Under the pieces are notes generated by a model. That model had not been told where the DNA came from, did not search any database, and worked only from the letters and a program-made list of their open reading frames with translations. Below are positions 12,230 to 22,018 of a stretch of DNA of 64,000 nt, piece after piece. Made by a program: the position numbers and the translations under genes. Origin of the DNA: Pomphorhynchus laevis (lineage: Eukaryota > Acanthocephala > Palaeacanthocephala > Echinorhynchida > Pomphorhynchidae); NCBI GenBank assembly GCA_012934845.2, contig WNNJ02001279.1, forward strand, positions 80,255 through 144,254, written 5' to 3'. The number at the start of each line of letters is the position of its first letter. The stretch's first letter is position 1.

Positions 12230-12485
12230 AGTAATTGTTTTTAGATTTTCTATAATTTAAATCAAGTTAAAATAAGAAAAAATAAAAAAATTGAAATTTA
12301 AAATAAACGTCATTTTTACGAATTGACTAATAAATAACAGACGTTGTATCAGAATAAGAATTAGAGGTCATTAGGAGGAACTGCTATGCTATCAGGTTTC
12401 GGCCACTAACTCTTCTACCCAACATAGCAGCGGGGCCAAATACATGCTAATGATGTATTCCTTCTGATAAAACTATCTAGTATCC
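12230..12485. repeat. Stem-loop repeat family, copy 1
   Basis: This ~250-bp AT-rich repeat ends in a conserved stem-loop. CTGCTATG at 12381-12388 pairs with CATAGCAG at 12423-12430. On the minus strand the enclosed loop carries GGCCGAAACCTGATAG. The same layout recurs at 27480-27690 and, in the opposite orientation, at 61860-62070. Partial copies are at 25960-26260, 27000-27105 and 62145-62290. The stem with a GAAAC box next to it recalls minimal type I hammerhead ribozymes, which Penelope-like elements are known to carry. No copy here keeps the CUGAUGA box, so I do not call a ribozyme. Confidence 0.6.
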
Positions 12486-12934
12486 TATTCTAATACAAAG
12501 TATATTATTTATTATCCACGCATAAAAATTTGCCATTTAGGAGTTTAAATTTATTTTTTATATTAGTGAATTAATCGACATTCAAGATGATCATTGGATG
12601 ACAACGTATAACAAAACGACACTAGATAATCCGGAAATTTTGTATGCAAAGATTTGTTACACCGTTAGAAAGACGGCTTTCCAGTTCAGTGTTCACTTCT
12701 ATTAACTTTACACACTCCTCAAGAGGAAGGTCATGAAATATATGATACGTAAGACCTTTAATACGATATCCACGTCTTAATAAGTCATATCTCAGTATTG
12801 TATTCATGAAACTTTACCAAACAGAATAACTTGAATGGGAATAAGGTAAACCAATGAGATCATTCGAAGATATGACTGTTGCCTGCAAGCCAATTGGGAC
12901 TCGGTAACAACGTATTTCAGCTAAAACAAGATTT
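12486..12934. other. Unassigned spacer
   Basis: No recognised feature. A minus-strand open frame of 61 codons at 12622-12807 (containing RGYRIKGLTYHIFHDLPLEE) reads like protein but matches no family I know, and it has no clear partner exons. Confidence 0.35.
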
Positions 12935-14270
12935 ATTTTCAACGTGGCAAATGCGTGCCAGCGCACGCTTACGTGACCACATCAAAACAAAAATGTAAAT
13001 CATGTGTCGAGAAGATGCGAACGGAGGAGGTGTTTGAATGTGATAAAGGAGGGAGCGCGGCGGACGTCGAGAGGGAGTTGATTCCAGGCGAGTGGGGCGG
13101 CGTCGAGGAAGGATCGGAAACCGTAGTTGTCGGAGTAATTTGGAACGTGAAGTAAGAGGGTATGACGGGAACGCAGCGATAGCGAGGTGGGGCGAGTGTC
13201 GTCTAAGAAAGGAAGGTTGATGAACGATAGGAAGTTGACAGCGATGAGACTATAAGTTACGAGAAGAAGGCGGAGTTGTATGCGGATGTGGATGGTAGGC
13301 CAGGAGAGTTGGGCAAGATATGTGGATGTGTGGTCAAAGCGACGGAGACGTAGGAGCACTCGAACGGCGGTGTTGATGATGCGTTGTAGAGGTAAGATGA
13401 TGGATTTTGGAGAATAAACAAAAAGGCTGAGGCAGTAATCGATTTTAGGGAAAAGAAGTGATGATAGAAAATACATGCAGGTACGGAAGTCGATATGTGG
13501 CGGCTCCGGCGGATGTCACGTAGAATTAAGTTAGGCGAGCAAACCTTGTCACGGGCGAAGGGTTTAAGGGAAAGGTGATCATCCGGCGATAGCTAGAAGG
13601 AAGGGAGGGGTCGAGCGATTGTTTCTTTAGGAGAGGACAAACGATTGCGGATTTCCAGTGTGTAGGGAAGATACGACTGCGGATGGACGAGTTTAACAAG
13701 GTTGTGAGAAAAGGGGATATCAATCAGCATATGGATTTAAGTATGTGTGTAGGCAAAGAATCGGCAGGTGAGGTTTTGCTGGGCAAGGACATAAGGACAA
13801 ATGAGACTTCGGTAGGTGAAACAGGGAGAAGATGAAAGAGTTCCGGAAGGATGAGACTAGGCGGGGCAGGGTGGGATAGGATGGAGACCGGGGTGTAAGA
13901 GAGCAACGTGGATTCTTTGGTCCTGAGAAGTAAACGAATATTATTATAAAGTGATGATTTTATGCTGCCAGAAGGAGTTGCATTTGGTACGTAGTAGGTT
14001 GAGATGAGATCGGCGAAGTGCAAGATATGAATCACGGAAAGACGGAGTGATCGGCGGAAATCACGTCTGAGAGAGCGGTGATTGACTCGAAAAGCATGAC
14101 GGAGTCGACGCTTTGAGAGTAGGCATTTGATGTCAAACCATGGGGCACGGTGCAAGCGACGGTGTGGGTGAGGCTTGAAGGGCAAGAGTATGTCGACAAT
14201 GGATGTGAGTTCAGAGTCGAAAAGAAGGGCTAGATCGCGAGGAGAGGAATATGTTATTGTGCGTGTATAG
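12935..14270 (-). mobile_element. LINE-A copy with the RT catalytic core deleted
   Basis: Read from 14270 down, the minus strand encodes the linker (HRAPWFDIKCLLSKRRLRH near 14140, LPSKTSPADSLPTHILKS near 13760). The RT start follows (FPTHWKSAIVCPLLKKQ near 13660). The sequence then jumps from SSYRRM straight to ITFPLNPSPVTRFAR, which corresponds to the HLSLKPFVCDKV block beyond the catalytic palm. About 0.5 kb including YADD is therefore deleted. The C-terminal domain (IDYCLSLFVYSPKSIILPL near 13430 to FLDAAPLAWNQLPLDVRRA near 13070) and the 3' UTR with the inverted hairpin at 12953-12968 complete it. The 5' end is cut by the Mutator-like remnant. Confidence 0.85.
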
Positions 14271-14428
14271 CCACTACTTCCAAATGCCACTACTTCCAAA
14301 TGCCACTACTTCCAAATGCCACTACTTCCAAATGCCACTACTTCCAAATGCCGCTACTTCCGAATGCCACTACTTCCAAATTCCACTATTTCCAAATGCC
14401 ACTACTTCCAAATTCCACTACTTCCAAA
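14271..14428 (+). repeat. Minisatellite, 16-bp unit (left terminal array)
   Basis: Tandem CCACTACTTCCAAATG units, about ten copies with a few substitutions (TTCC for TGCC). It is the inverted partner of the array at 15544-15635. Confidence 0.95.
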
Positions 14429-15543
14429 CTGATATATAATAAGGAATAATCATTGTGAAATTTTATAGTACTTTAAATACATTTGAATATATAATGTTTG
14501 AAAATCAATAAATGTTCGACAGAATTTGGAGATATTAATTTAAAAAAGTATCTTCCGTTAATAAATATTATTCTCATTGTTAAAATAATTAACTATTCAT
14601 AAAAAGAAAGATAAATATAAAATGTTTATTAAAATGATTTATTACTGTTTAAATTTATCTCTAGATGCATTGAAGTATAAACAATGACTCTTTCTTTATA
14701 AATTTTACTTGAACTAGTTCCAACTATCACAACATTTAATTAGATTTAAGAATTCAAATTTATACAGTATTAGTTAAAATCTGGATGTAGAAAACATTAA
14801 ATACTTTTTCAAAGTATAAATTAAAAACGAAACGTCAAGTTTTATTGCACTTCTCAAACCATACATAAGCTCATACAAGTTTATCAGCCCATTTTTAAAA
14901 TTCTGTACAAAATTAACAATGTTATTATTAGAGTCAACATATTTCTTCTTTTTAGGCTTTGTATTTCCGCCATCCAGTATACGCGATAGCTCTGTTTCAC
15001 TGCAAATCATTGATTTTTTTTTAATTTTGTCAACTATTTCAAAAATTAGATTTATTCAATGCTTTATTCAATTTAGCATGAAAACCCTCCATGCATTGTT
15101 TGTTCTATCGTTGATATTTGAACTATGCGACCATACATCTCTACTAAAGACCGAGTTGGTAGGCACAAGCGATGTGGTGTTTACATAGTTCAAAAGCTCA
15201 TCTACCAAATTGTTGACTCTAGGAATTATTCTATTGATAATCCCCCACCTTTCATCAATGTGTGACACAGGGATTAGTGCAAGAGTACTGATTAATTGAA
15301 ATGGAAGTTTTAAATCATAATTTTCATTGAATAAAGGTTTTAAACCAAGATTATTCAATTTTATCATAAAACACTATCCAAAATGAAAAAAGAACCCCTT
15401 TATATACACCATAGGAAAAAATTATTATTTCTAAGGGGGTAAAAAATATTTTGAAGTAGTTCGTGACGAAGTGCCAGAAGAATTCTTAAGTGTCTGGTAG
15501 ACCATAATTCACTAATGCGAGAAAAGAAGTAATAAATTTTCTT

Positions 15544-15635
15544 TGGAAGTAGTGGCATTTGGAAGTAGTGGAATTTGGAAGTAGTGGAATTTGGAAGTAG
15601 TGGAATTTGGAAGTAGTGGAATTTGGAAGTAGTGG
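15544..15635 (-). repeat. Minisatellite, 16-bp unit (right terminal array)
   Basis: About six units of GGAATTTGGAAGTAGT, the reverse complement of the array at 14271-14428. Together they form unequal terminal inverted repeats. Confidence 0.95.
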
Positions 15636-15639
15636 ACCG

Positions 15640-16070
15640 TAATCGTTATTGTGGGATAGGTCAGTGTATACATCAATGATCTCCCCAAATTCATCGAGCC
15701 TTCGATGCTTTGTTACGCAGATTATTTGAAAATTTGAATGGCGGTTCATCATCCAGTGATATATCCAATGCTGCAACGGGATTGATGAAGTCGGTAACTG
15801 GTCTGCTCTCAATAAGTTAGCCCTAAATATACCAAAATGCAAACATTTACGTGTTTTTGGCTGAGTTGCTTAATGTCAATCATTACCTGTTTATAACTAT
15901 CAAGGCAGCGATATTGAACGCGTTGACAACCATAAGGACTTGGGGGTGTGGATAAACAATGATTTGAGTACTGACATACATATTGAACATGTATATGCTA
16001 ATGCTTATTATCTGATTAGATGCACTTTCGTCACAATTCACCCAATTACCCGTCGTCCTCTAATTTGTGC
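15640..16070 (+). mobile_element. CR1-like LINE fragment
   Basis: The plus strand reads SVYINDLPKFIEPSMLCYADY-LKI near 15667. This corresponds to the INDLP...FADDLK segment of a CR1 reverse transcriptase. The downstream parts include a KDLGVW-like word near 15937 (thumb region) in another frame. It is short and strongly decayed, with its 5' side cut at the Mutator-like remnant. Confidence 0.65.
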
Positions 16071-16460
16071 CAATGTGTTTAGCCGACTTATGAATGCTTT
16101 TATATGCTGTTGAAATATTAATAATAGTGTAGGGATATCTAATTTTGCAATAAAACATGCAACATAACCCAGACCTTCAGCATTTCTTGAGTTATCCTCA
16201 AGTTTTGATATTGATCTTTGGTTTATTAGCATTTTAAATATGGGTCGACAAATATCTGGACATAATGCGATATTTGACGCATTATGTACCGAAGGCTCTG
16301 TAGTCAATGAATTGTTTTTAGAACAAATGAAGTTGTTCAAATTGGAAATCACAATTCATCATATTAAGTCCAGATTTCAAAAACTATTGACGAGGTTATC
16401 GAATTGTCGTTCTTATTTGTTATTTTCAATTAACACAACAAATACCCATCTGTGAGATTT
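16038..16460 (-). pseudogene. Possible transposase-like fragment (unassigned)
   Basis: A 104-codon minus-strand open frame contains DICRPIFKMLINQRSIS and NSRNAEGLGYVACFIAKLD. The second motif resembles the 'YVAGFIAKK' block seen near the C-terminus of several THAP/P-element-like transposases. The resemblance is short and no DNA-binding or catalytic domain is visible, so this is a weak assignment. Confidence 0.3.
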
Positions 16461-17638
16461 CTATTTCCTAATCAGAGATTTGTCTGCACATACTGAAAGT
16501 AAGTGTTCACTTATATTAAACCAAGTAAGAAAATACCTTATTAATCGCATTATATCAAGGAATATATCGTATCAAATAGCTAGTTGAACTAGAGAATATT
16601 GAATTCGGAGAATGTTGATGTTCAGATTAGTACTTAAATAAATGATACAAGCAGACCTTTTGAAAATATACGTGTTCTCGAATATGTTGGTTCTAAAAGA
16701 AACCTGAAAAGTTTCCTTCACCTTAAGATATTGTATGATGAGTATTGATAATCCCTTACATTCAGAAAAAATTTATATTTTGATAAATACGTTAACTTAT
16801 TAAACTTATTGACTTTATATGTTTACCTTATATGGTGCTTACTGACCTTATATGGTGCTTATTAAAAATCTTTATTTTCACAATTTCGGTGAATAAAAAC
16901 TGTTGGTCGATTATGAAAGCGCTCTCACTAAATTTTGTTTAACATTAGGATAATAACTTTTGGAAGTAGGAGCTAATCTTTAGAAGATACTACCTTTATA
17001 GTAATTTTGTTGCAGTTTCTAAATCGATTCCCTAGCCAATTTATATATCATACAGAACTGTTGACTTACCTCTATTATGTTAATAATTAAATGTACTTTT
17101 GTTGCTGACTAGGTGAACCCCAAAATGTTAGATACAGAAGTTTTCTACAATTTGTACATTTCCTCAAAATGTTATTTTCTTTTGGTATATGAACCGAAAA
17201 CAGAAACAAAATAATTGTGGTAAATTATTGAATTCATTAACATGAATTATATACACACAATTTATGTGGAAAGTGATAAAAAAGCTATACTTGAGTTTAA
17301 AGGAAGTATTCCGTACTTTACGCATGAAGGAAACACTCAAAAGGATTATAGTGATAAGGAACATTCATTTAGCTTAATTAGTTATGTCAAGTTTATTCTG
17401 AGTGGTTATTTTTAAGTCGTTGAGCCGTTCTATAACTGAGTGTCAACCGCAAGCTCATTTTTTATTGTGTGATATAACTAATCTTGGTCTCTTGATTTTA
17501 ATGTATATCAAGAGTAACCATTATTTTGCATATTAACTGATTTTTCTGGAGTATATCTAGCTTTCAAAAAGGTAACTTCGTTGCTTTTAACCGAATTGAC
17601 TGCTTCGTATCCTTGAAGATATTTATTTGAAAACGCTA
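16461..17638. other. AT-rich spacer
   Basis: No gene or named repeat recognised. TTATATGGTGCTTA is repeated at about 16829-16862. Confidence 0.4.
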
Positions 17639-17646
17639 TAATAATC
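17639..17646. repeat. Merlin target-site duplication, left (TAATAATC)
   Basis: TAATAATC abuts the left terminus GGTGGATGC and recurs at 18855-18862 directly after the right terminus. An 8-bp duplication fits the Merlin superfamily. Confidence 0.9.
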
Positions 17647-18854
17647 GGTGGATGCTAGTTTGGTGTTGCCTTTGATATTTGGTGTTGCCTTTGATATTTG
17701 GTGTTGCCTTTGATATTTGGTGTTGCCTTTGAAAAAATTTAAACAAAAGAAAATTGTAAAGAAATATTAATCCTTTATTCTTAATAGAGCTAAAAGATTG
17801 TTGAATCGCTTGTCTGATGGAATCGTGTGTTCCCATATAAACTGAATGAGAAAGTCCTCGTGTTGATCCTGCGAAATACCATTTTTTTCTCTTAGGTATT
17901 TCTTAGCAAGTGACCAAAACCCTTCAACGGTTTGTGTATGTATGCTAGGGTCAAGATGATTAACAAAGTTTAAAGAATGGTTAACGGAAAAATGTTGATA
18001 TTGAGGCATATTTCTAAAAGCTGTCCCATAGGCTTTCCATTCATCAGTCATGACAATAGTTCCCGGTAAAACATTCTCGTAAATTACTTGTGCCATTGTT
18101 TGAGCACCTCTATCATATACAGGGACTATGAAAGCTTTTTTTGTGCATCTTTCAACACCACCTACATACCATTGACCATCCACGACACGACCTCGGTTAT
18201 ATTTTCGTTTGAAAAAAAGACTTTCATCAATTTCTACTATTTTAGGCTCTCCGTTTTCATCGATGCCTCCTATCTTTTGATTTCTATCAACAACAAAATC
18301 ACATATTATATCTCTCAATCTATCAGTATAAGCTGCAACAGTATTTCTATTAAGCTCCAGATCATGAGCAATTTTTAAATATGAACACCTATTGATATAT
18401 TTGTAAATTATTTTAAATATCAATGGCATATCTAAACGACAATCTTCAAAAAAACTGTCGTGTCTGAGTCCACGTGATTTTCTACAGGATTTTTTGCATG
18501 TCCAAGCAAAAGCGTCTATGCTTTGTTTACGTTTAACGTATCTCATATGTTCCTCGTTATCACATTTTTCGCATCTTGACCAATTTCTTATTAGTTTCAT
18601 ACGAGAAAGAAAGACGTTTTGTGTTTCTTTTTTCACAAACTGTCTATCAAGAAAACGCTCTGTAATATCCAAATTCAAAATATCAGAGACTGAATAGTGT
18701 GTATTTTCATTCGAGATTTTTTCTTCTGATTTTCTTACCATTTTTTTTCCAATTTCTTACCAATTTTTTCAAAGGCAACACCAAATATCAAAGGCAACAC
18801 CAAATATCAAAGGCAACACCAAATATCAAAGGCAACACCAAACTAGCATCCACC
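17647..18854 (-). mobile_element. Merlin DNA transposon, apparently complete
   Basis: The element is 1,208 bp long, with 93-bp terminal inverted repeats (17647-17739 and 18762-18854) that look identical by eye. It starts GGTGGATGCTAGTT and is flanked by the 8-bp duplication TAATAATC. Each repeat contains four units of a 19-bp motif (TGGTGTTGCCTTTGATATT), so the termini are themselves minisatellites. One uninterrupted transposase gene lies inside on the minus strand. Matching ends, an exact target duplication and an open frame all indicate a recent insertion, possibly still mobile. Confidence 0.93.
17767..18741 (-). CDS. Merlin transposase (IS1595/ISXO2-like DDE)
   Basis: A single 324-aa frame runs from ATG to stop. 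Residues 57-86 hold four cysteines (CEKC ... WTCKKSC), a zinc ribbon as in IS1595-family transposases. A helix-turn-helix-like stretch follows at about 120-145 (IAHDLELNRNTVAAYTDRL). The catalytic acidic residues fall in IVEIDESLFF (D172), VMTDEWKAYG (D233) and QTVEGFWSLAKK (E273). The family cuts and pastes the element by DDE chemistry on its terminal repeats and leaves 8-9-bp target duplications, as seen here. No stop or frame change is visible. A short AT-rich leader separates the ATG from the right terminal repeat, so transcription probably starts in or near that repeat. Confidence 0.95.
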   Translation of the reverse strand: MVRKSEEKISNENTHYSVSDILNLDITERFLDRQFVKKETQNVFLSRMKLIRNWSRCEKCDNEEHMRYVKRKQSIDAFAWTCKKSCRKSRGLRHDSFFEDCRLDMPLIFKIIYKYINRCSYLKIAHDLELNRNTVAAYTDRLRDIICDFVVDRNQKIGGIDENGEPKIVEIDESLFFKRKYNRGRVVDGQWYVGGVERCTKKAFIVPVYDRGAQTMAQVIYENVLPGTIVMTDEWKAYGTAFRNMPQYQHFSVNHSLNFVNHLDPSIHTQTVEGFWSLAKKYLREKNGISQDQHEDFLIQFIWEHTIPSDKRFNNLLALLRIKD

Positions 18855-18862
18855 TAATAATC
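18855..18862. repeat. Merlin target-site duplication, right (TAATAATC)
   Basis: Exact copy of the word at 17639-17646, directly after the right terminus ...GCATCCACC. Confidence 0.9.
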
Positions 18863-19118
18863 CTTTAATGTTCAAAAAATAAAACACGTATTTTAATGTT
18901 TTTTGAACATGAAACTAATTTACCTCATCTTTTAAATGATTTTTGGTCAAGTATGCCTGCATGTTTCACTGGTAATGATCGCATTCGCTATTTTGGAATT
19001 TTATAGGCTTGAATTTAATTCCGGATTAATTAAAAATAGTTTGTGATTGTTTATATATTATCTAATTCAGATTTATTTACTGATTGGTGTTGACTTGCGA
19101 AGATAGTTTTCACTAAAA

Positions 19119-19340
19119 ATGCTTTTGACAGACTGGCATGAGTTTTCAGAAAAAAGCCAAAATCTTTATACTGAGAATCCGGACGCTTTTCGGCTATCTA
19201 TGAAGTATCGCGGGGATGTACTCACGTTAAAGGCCACTGATAATAGAATATGTTTGAAGTTTAAAACTTCTAACCATCAAGATTTAAAGAAAGTTGAAAA
19301 ATTGGTAAACACTATATCCAGACTAATGGTTTCAAAATAA
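19119..19340 (+). CDS. SRP9: Signal recognition particle 9 kDa protein
   Basis: A 73-aa intronless frame starts MLLTDWHEFSEKSQNLY and contains AFRLSMKYRGDVLTLK, TDNRICLKFKTS and DLKKVEKLVNTISRLMVSK. Each block lines up with animal SRP9: the TWEEFSRAAEKLY start, VVLKYRHSDGNLCVKVTDD, CLVYKTDQAQDVKKIEKF and LMRLMVAK. SRP9 pairs with SRP14 on the Alu domain of SRP RNA in the cytosol and slows translation while a ribosome is brought to the ER. The protein ends at the last core helix and lacks the short C-terminal tail of the 86-aa human protein. No other start lies upstream in frame that I can support. It lies 257 bp beyond the right target duplication of the Merlin element and shows no sign of damage. 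Confidence 0.93.
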   Translation: MLLTDWHEFSEKSQNLYTENPDAFRLSMKYRGDVLTLKATDNRICLKFKTSNHQDLKKVEKLVNTISRLMVSK

Positions 19341-20787
19341 ATTCATATTTAACAATCTACTTGTTCTATTTTATATTTTATAAACACCCTACAAACAGCA
19401 TTAATCATTAATTTTTGTAATTAGTATTCACGTTTTGGATAAGGACTATTCAACAGGTAATCCGTCATTGTATGTGCCTTACTAAATTTTCACAGTTCAG
19501 TTTATTTATTTTGTTTACTAAACCTGTTGTTTTCGCACTTTTGATTTTAAACATTTTATATTTATATAACTGGCTTAAACATTTAATTTTTTATCATAAA
19601 ATCCGTAATTTGGGAAATTCATTGATTTTATCCTCAACGTTCATAAATTATCCTATATGATGCTCACACATTCTATTTTTGTATAAAAATTCTAGAAACA
19701 AACTGTCTAATCAGTTATAGCCTAATTCGAATTCAATGTCTCAAAAGGAATTAAATAATTTTAAAAGAAATATGCTAAAAACTTTGCCGAATTGCAGTTA
19801 TGTGTAAATAAGCAACTTTGCAAACGTAAAGTTGTAATTTTAGTGTTCACGTTTTTGACAAAGACTCAATTCAACATTTATTACATCATTGTGTTTGCCT
19901 TACTATGAGTGAATTTTCAACTTTCAACATTATAACTTGACCGTAAAGTTGTATTATTAAGGATATGTAAAATGAAAGTTTGTATGATTAATTTATATTA
20001 CCTAATCCGTCGATTCGGGGTGCTAGCAAAATCGGTGGTGGGCTAGCTTTTTATAATATCTTATCGATCTCGTATCCAATGTCTTATCATTGCCTGATCA
20101 ATATCGTATACTGCAAGACTCCTGTCTTGAACAGTCAACATTTATAACTTGCTTTCTGGCGGTATCGCAAGCAGATATGCAAATTATCAAAAGATGGCAA
20201 ATTCCTTGACTTGGGCATTCAAATGCTAAAATCTTTTCTGTTTTTAAGTAAACCAATACAATGGAACCGCTTTTCAGTTGACATTCGCTCATATTCCTCC
20301 TTTTGAATTTTTAAACAGCTCCTTTCAATCCAACTCATCTCCCTCATTTGACCTGATCTTTCTTTATTGCACATATGTCGCTCTGCCGTATATATCTTGT
20401 ATGATATGTATGACATGTATCTAAACATGTTTAAAATTCTAAAATTCAATTATTTATTCAGACCATAATCAAACAATTAATTAAATGTTTTAAATAAATG
20501 ATAAACATTATTTATTTAATATTCATTATTATTTAATATTATACATTTAGTAATGAAATTATTAAATTATTAAAATAATAATGAATTATTTTTAATAAAA
20601 TTTATATACATTTTATATTTTAAAACCAAAATAAAAATTTAAATTCGATATTTTTGATAGTTCCTGTTTGATATAATTTTTAGTATTTGAAAAAATATTT
20701 TTATTCAATTTTTATCAATATATAATTTGTAGCATACATTAGCATAAATTTATAATTCCAAGTATATACCTGTTGAGTCATTTTTAC
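19341..20787. other. AT-rich intergenic DNA
   Basis: No supported gene. A ~200-bp dispersed repeat lies at 20581-20763 and recurs at 21629-21833 (shared words include AACCAAAATAAAAATTTAAA and GATAGTTCCTGTTTGATA). Short open frames at 19472-19660 and 20098-20449 look like chance. Confidence 0.45.
20581..20763 (+). repeat. Dispersed AT-rich repeat, copy 1
   Basis: Nearly identical over long runs to 21629-21833. The copies differ by an insertion of about 25 bp in the second. The unit ends near ...TTGTAGCATA..AGCATAAATTT. Confidence 0.8.
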
Positions 20788-20932
20788 CATTGAAATTTTG
20801 AAGATTATTTTATTCTACACGCTACTTTAATTTAATAGAGGCAACATCAGTACGCTACATTTCGTACTGCTGTTGTCTTATGGATAGGATTAAAGTAGCG
20901 TGCAGAATAAAATAGTCATCAAAATTTCAATG
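20788..20932. mobile_element. Fold-back MITE
   Basis: This 145-bp element has ~50-bp inverted ends: CATTGAAATTTTGAAGATTATTTTATTCTACACGCTACTTTAAT-like on the left, mirrored at 20885-20932. The middle is CAACATCAGTACGCTACAT / CGTACTGCTGTTGTC. It encodes nothing. A second, damaged copy lies at about 23983-24130 (same left end, right end decayed). Confidence 0.8.
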
Positions 20933-21139
20933 ATATAATATTGACATAGAATTGTCATATTAACGATTATAATATTCATATATTAAGTACTTTTACCTGA
21001 CAATTTTTAATTTACATAAGCTTTTATACTTTATCTAAGCTTTTATAATGATTTTTTAAATTTAAATATTAAACAATTATTTAATCATCTGAAAAAATTT
21101 CACCTGTTGCTTTTCTTAAAAAGTAACAGGTGATACATT

Positions 21140-21290
21140 GTTTTTATCGTTCATGTTGAATTTATCACCGATTGGCAAATTTGAATAAAATTAACTTATG
21201 ATGCACGAACAATAGCGAATTAACTACAGTTCCTGTAACCATAAAGTGGTCTCGGACTAATTCATAATTTGGTTAATACGAAATTATCTC
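21140..21290 (+). repeat. Dispersed ~145-bp repeat, copy 1
   Basis: TTTTTATCGTTCATGTTGAA..., GATTGGCAAATTT, CTTATGATGCACGA and AAAGTGGTCTCGGA recur in order at 27771-27915. The function is unknown; it is GC-richer than its surroundings. Confidence 0.8.
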
Positions 21291-21628
21291 ACAGTTGTAA
21301 TTGATGCACTTCCTATATAACTTAGTTTGCACAGTACATCGTTTTTTCATAAGAATAACGTGAGTTAAGAAATCATTCGTCATAAATCAGCTAGTATTTG
21401 ATAAGCTGCAAAGCGGAATGCTTCAAAGTTTTACAATATATTATTAAAGCCGGAGAAATTAATAAAAGTCTTGATGTGCAATTAGCATTTAAAAGTATCT
21501 TAAATACTTTTAAATCGTGGATTTCTGTATCTGATAGTTTCTCAAATATTGTTTTACAATTCAAAGTTGTCAATTTACGGTATTGTTATTTCATAGTATA
21601 ATTCTATATAATGAATTTTTACAATTAA

Positions 21629-21833
21629 TAATAAATTATTTTAGATAAAATTTATATGCATTTTATATTTTAAAACCAAAATAAAAATTTAAATTCGATA
21701 TTTTTGATAGTTCCTGTTTGATATAATTTTTAAATTATAAATATTTTTATATTTTTAAAAAATTTTTGAAAGAATATTTTTATTCAATTTTTATCAATTT
21801 GTAATTTGTAGCATAAATTTGCATAAAATTGAT
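21629..21833 (+). repeat. Dispersed AT-rich repeat, copy 2
   Basis: Second copy of the repeat at 20581-20763. Confidence 0.8.
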
Positions 21834-21874
21834 GCTATAATTTATGTAGCATCAATTGTAATTCTCTCACTCAC

Positions 21875-21914
21875 GCGAGAGAGTGACTTCAAGTAACAGA
21901 GGTCACTCTCTCGC
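21875..21914. other. Perfect 13-bp stem-loop
   Basis: GCGAGAGAGTGAC (21875-21887) and GTCACTCTCTCGC (21902-21914) are exact reverse complements around a 14-base loop. This is a GC-rich hairpin in AT-rich DNA, just 5' of the CR1 tail. It may be the edge of an element. Confidence 0.75.
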
Positions 21915-21924
21915 ACTGTTTAAA

Positions 21925-22018
21925 TTCGCCCACGGTAAAGTCAGGAGTGTGAGTAAGCTTTCCCATCGCTCATTGAATATTTGGAATTTGTTATCTGGGG
22001 ACCTTGATAGTGCTGCTA
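21925..22018 (+). mobile_element. CR1-like LINE C-terminal fragment, interrupted by pogo
   Basis: The plus strand reads KLSHRSLNIWNLLSGDLDSA, the typical CR1 ORF2 C-terminus, up to the pogo insertion. It resumes at 23818 with AIATSK-like sequence and KWIVKSGLDAFIYFDI. Joining the two sides across the duplicated TA restores continuous CR1 tail similarity. Confidence 0.7.

Larger units (their letters stand above)
14271..15635 (-). mobile_element. Mutator-like (MULE) DNA transposon remnant with minisatellite ends
   Basis: The segment is bounded by inverted arrays of one 16-bp unit: CCACTACTTCCAAATG at 14271-14428 (about ten copies) and its reverse complement at 15544-15635 (nearly six copies). 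Between them the minus strand encodes, at 15367-15068, a peptide containing ISTLALIPVSHIDERWG and SHSSNINDRTNNAWRVF. This resembles the C-terminal part of FLYWCH/MULE-type transposases (the TNNALEGFH block). After a frame change it continues at 15010-14774 (ILDGGNTKPKKKKYVDS). The catalytic N-terminal part is gone. The repeat arrays act as the element's terminal inverted repeats. A 9-base word GTTATTGTG lies near both ends (14253-14261 and 15645-15653), but the two flanks belong to different LINEs, so I do not trust it as a target duplication. Confidence 0.7.

Noticed and set aside
12381-12430. Calling the CTGCTATG stem-loop repeats hammerhead ribozymes
   Set aside because: GAAAC and a closing stem are present but no copy has the invariant CUGAUGA box, so the claim is not supported by sequence alone.
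14253-15653. GTTATTGTG at both ends of the Mutator-like remnant as a 9-bp target duplication
   Set aside because: The two outer flanks are different LINE families and the outermost bases of the two ends do not match, so the word is probably chance or the left end is rearranged.
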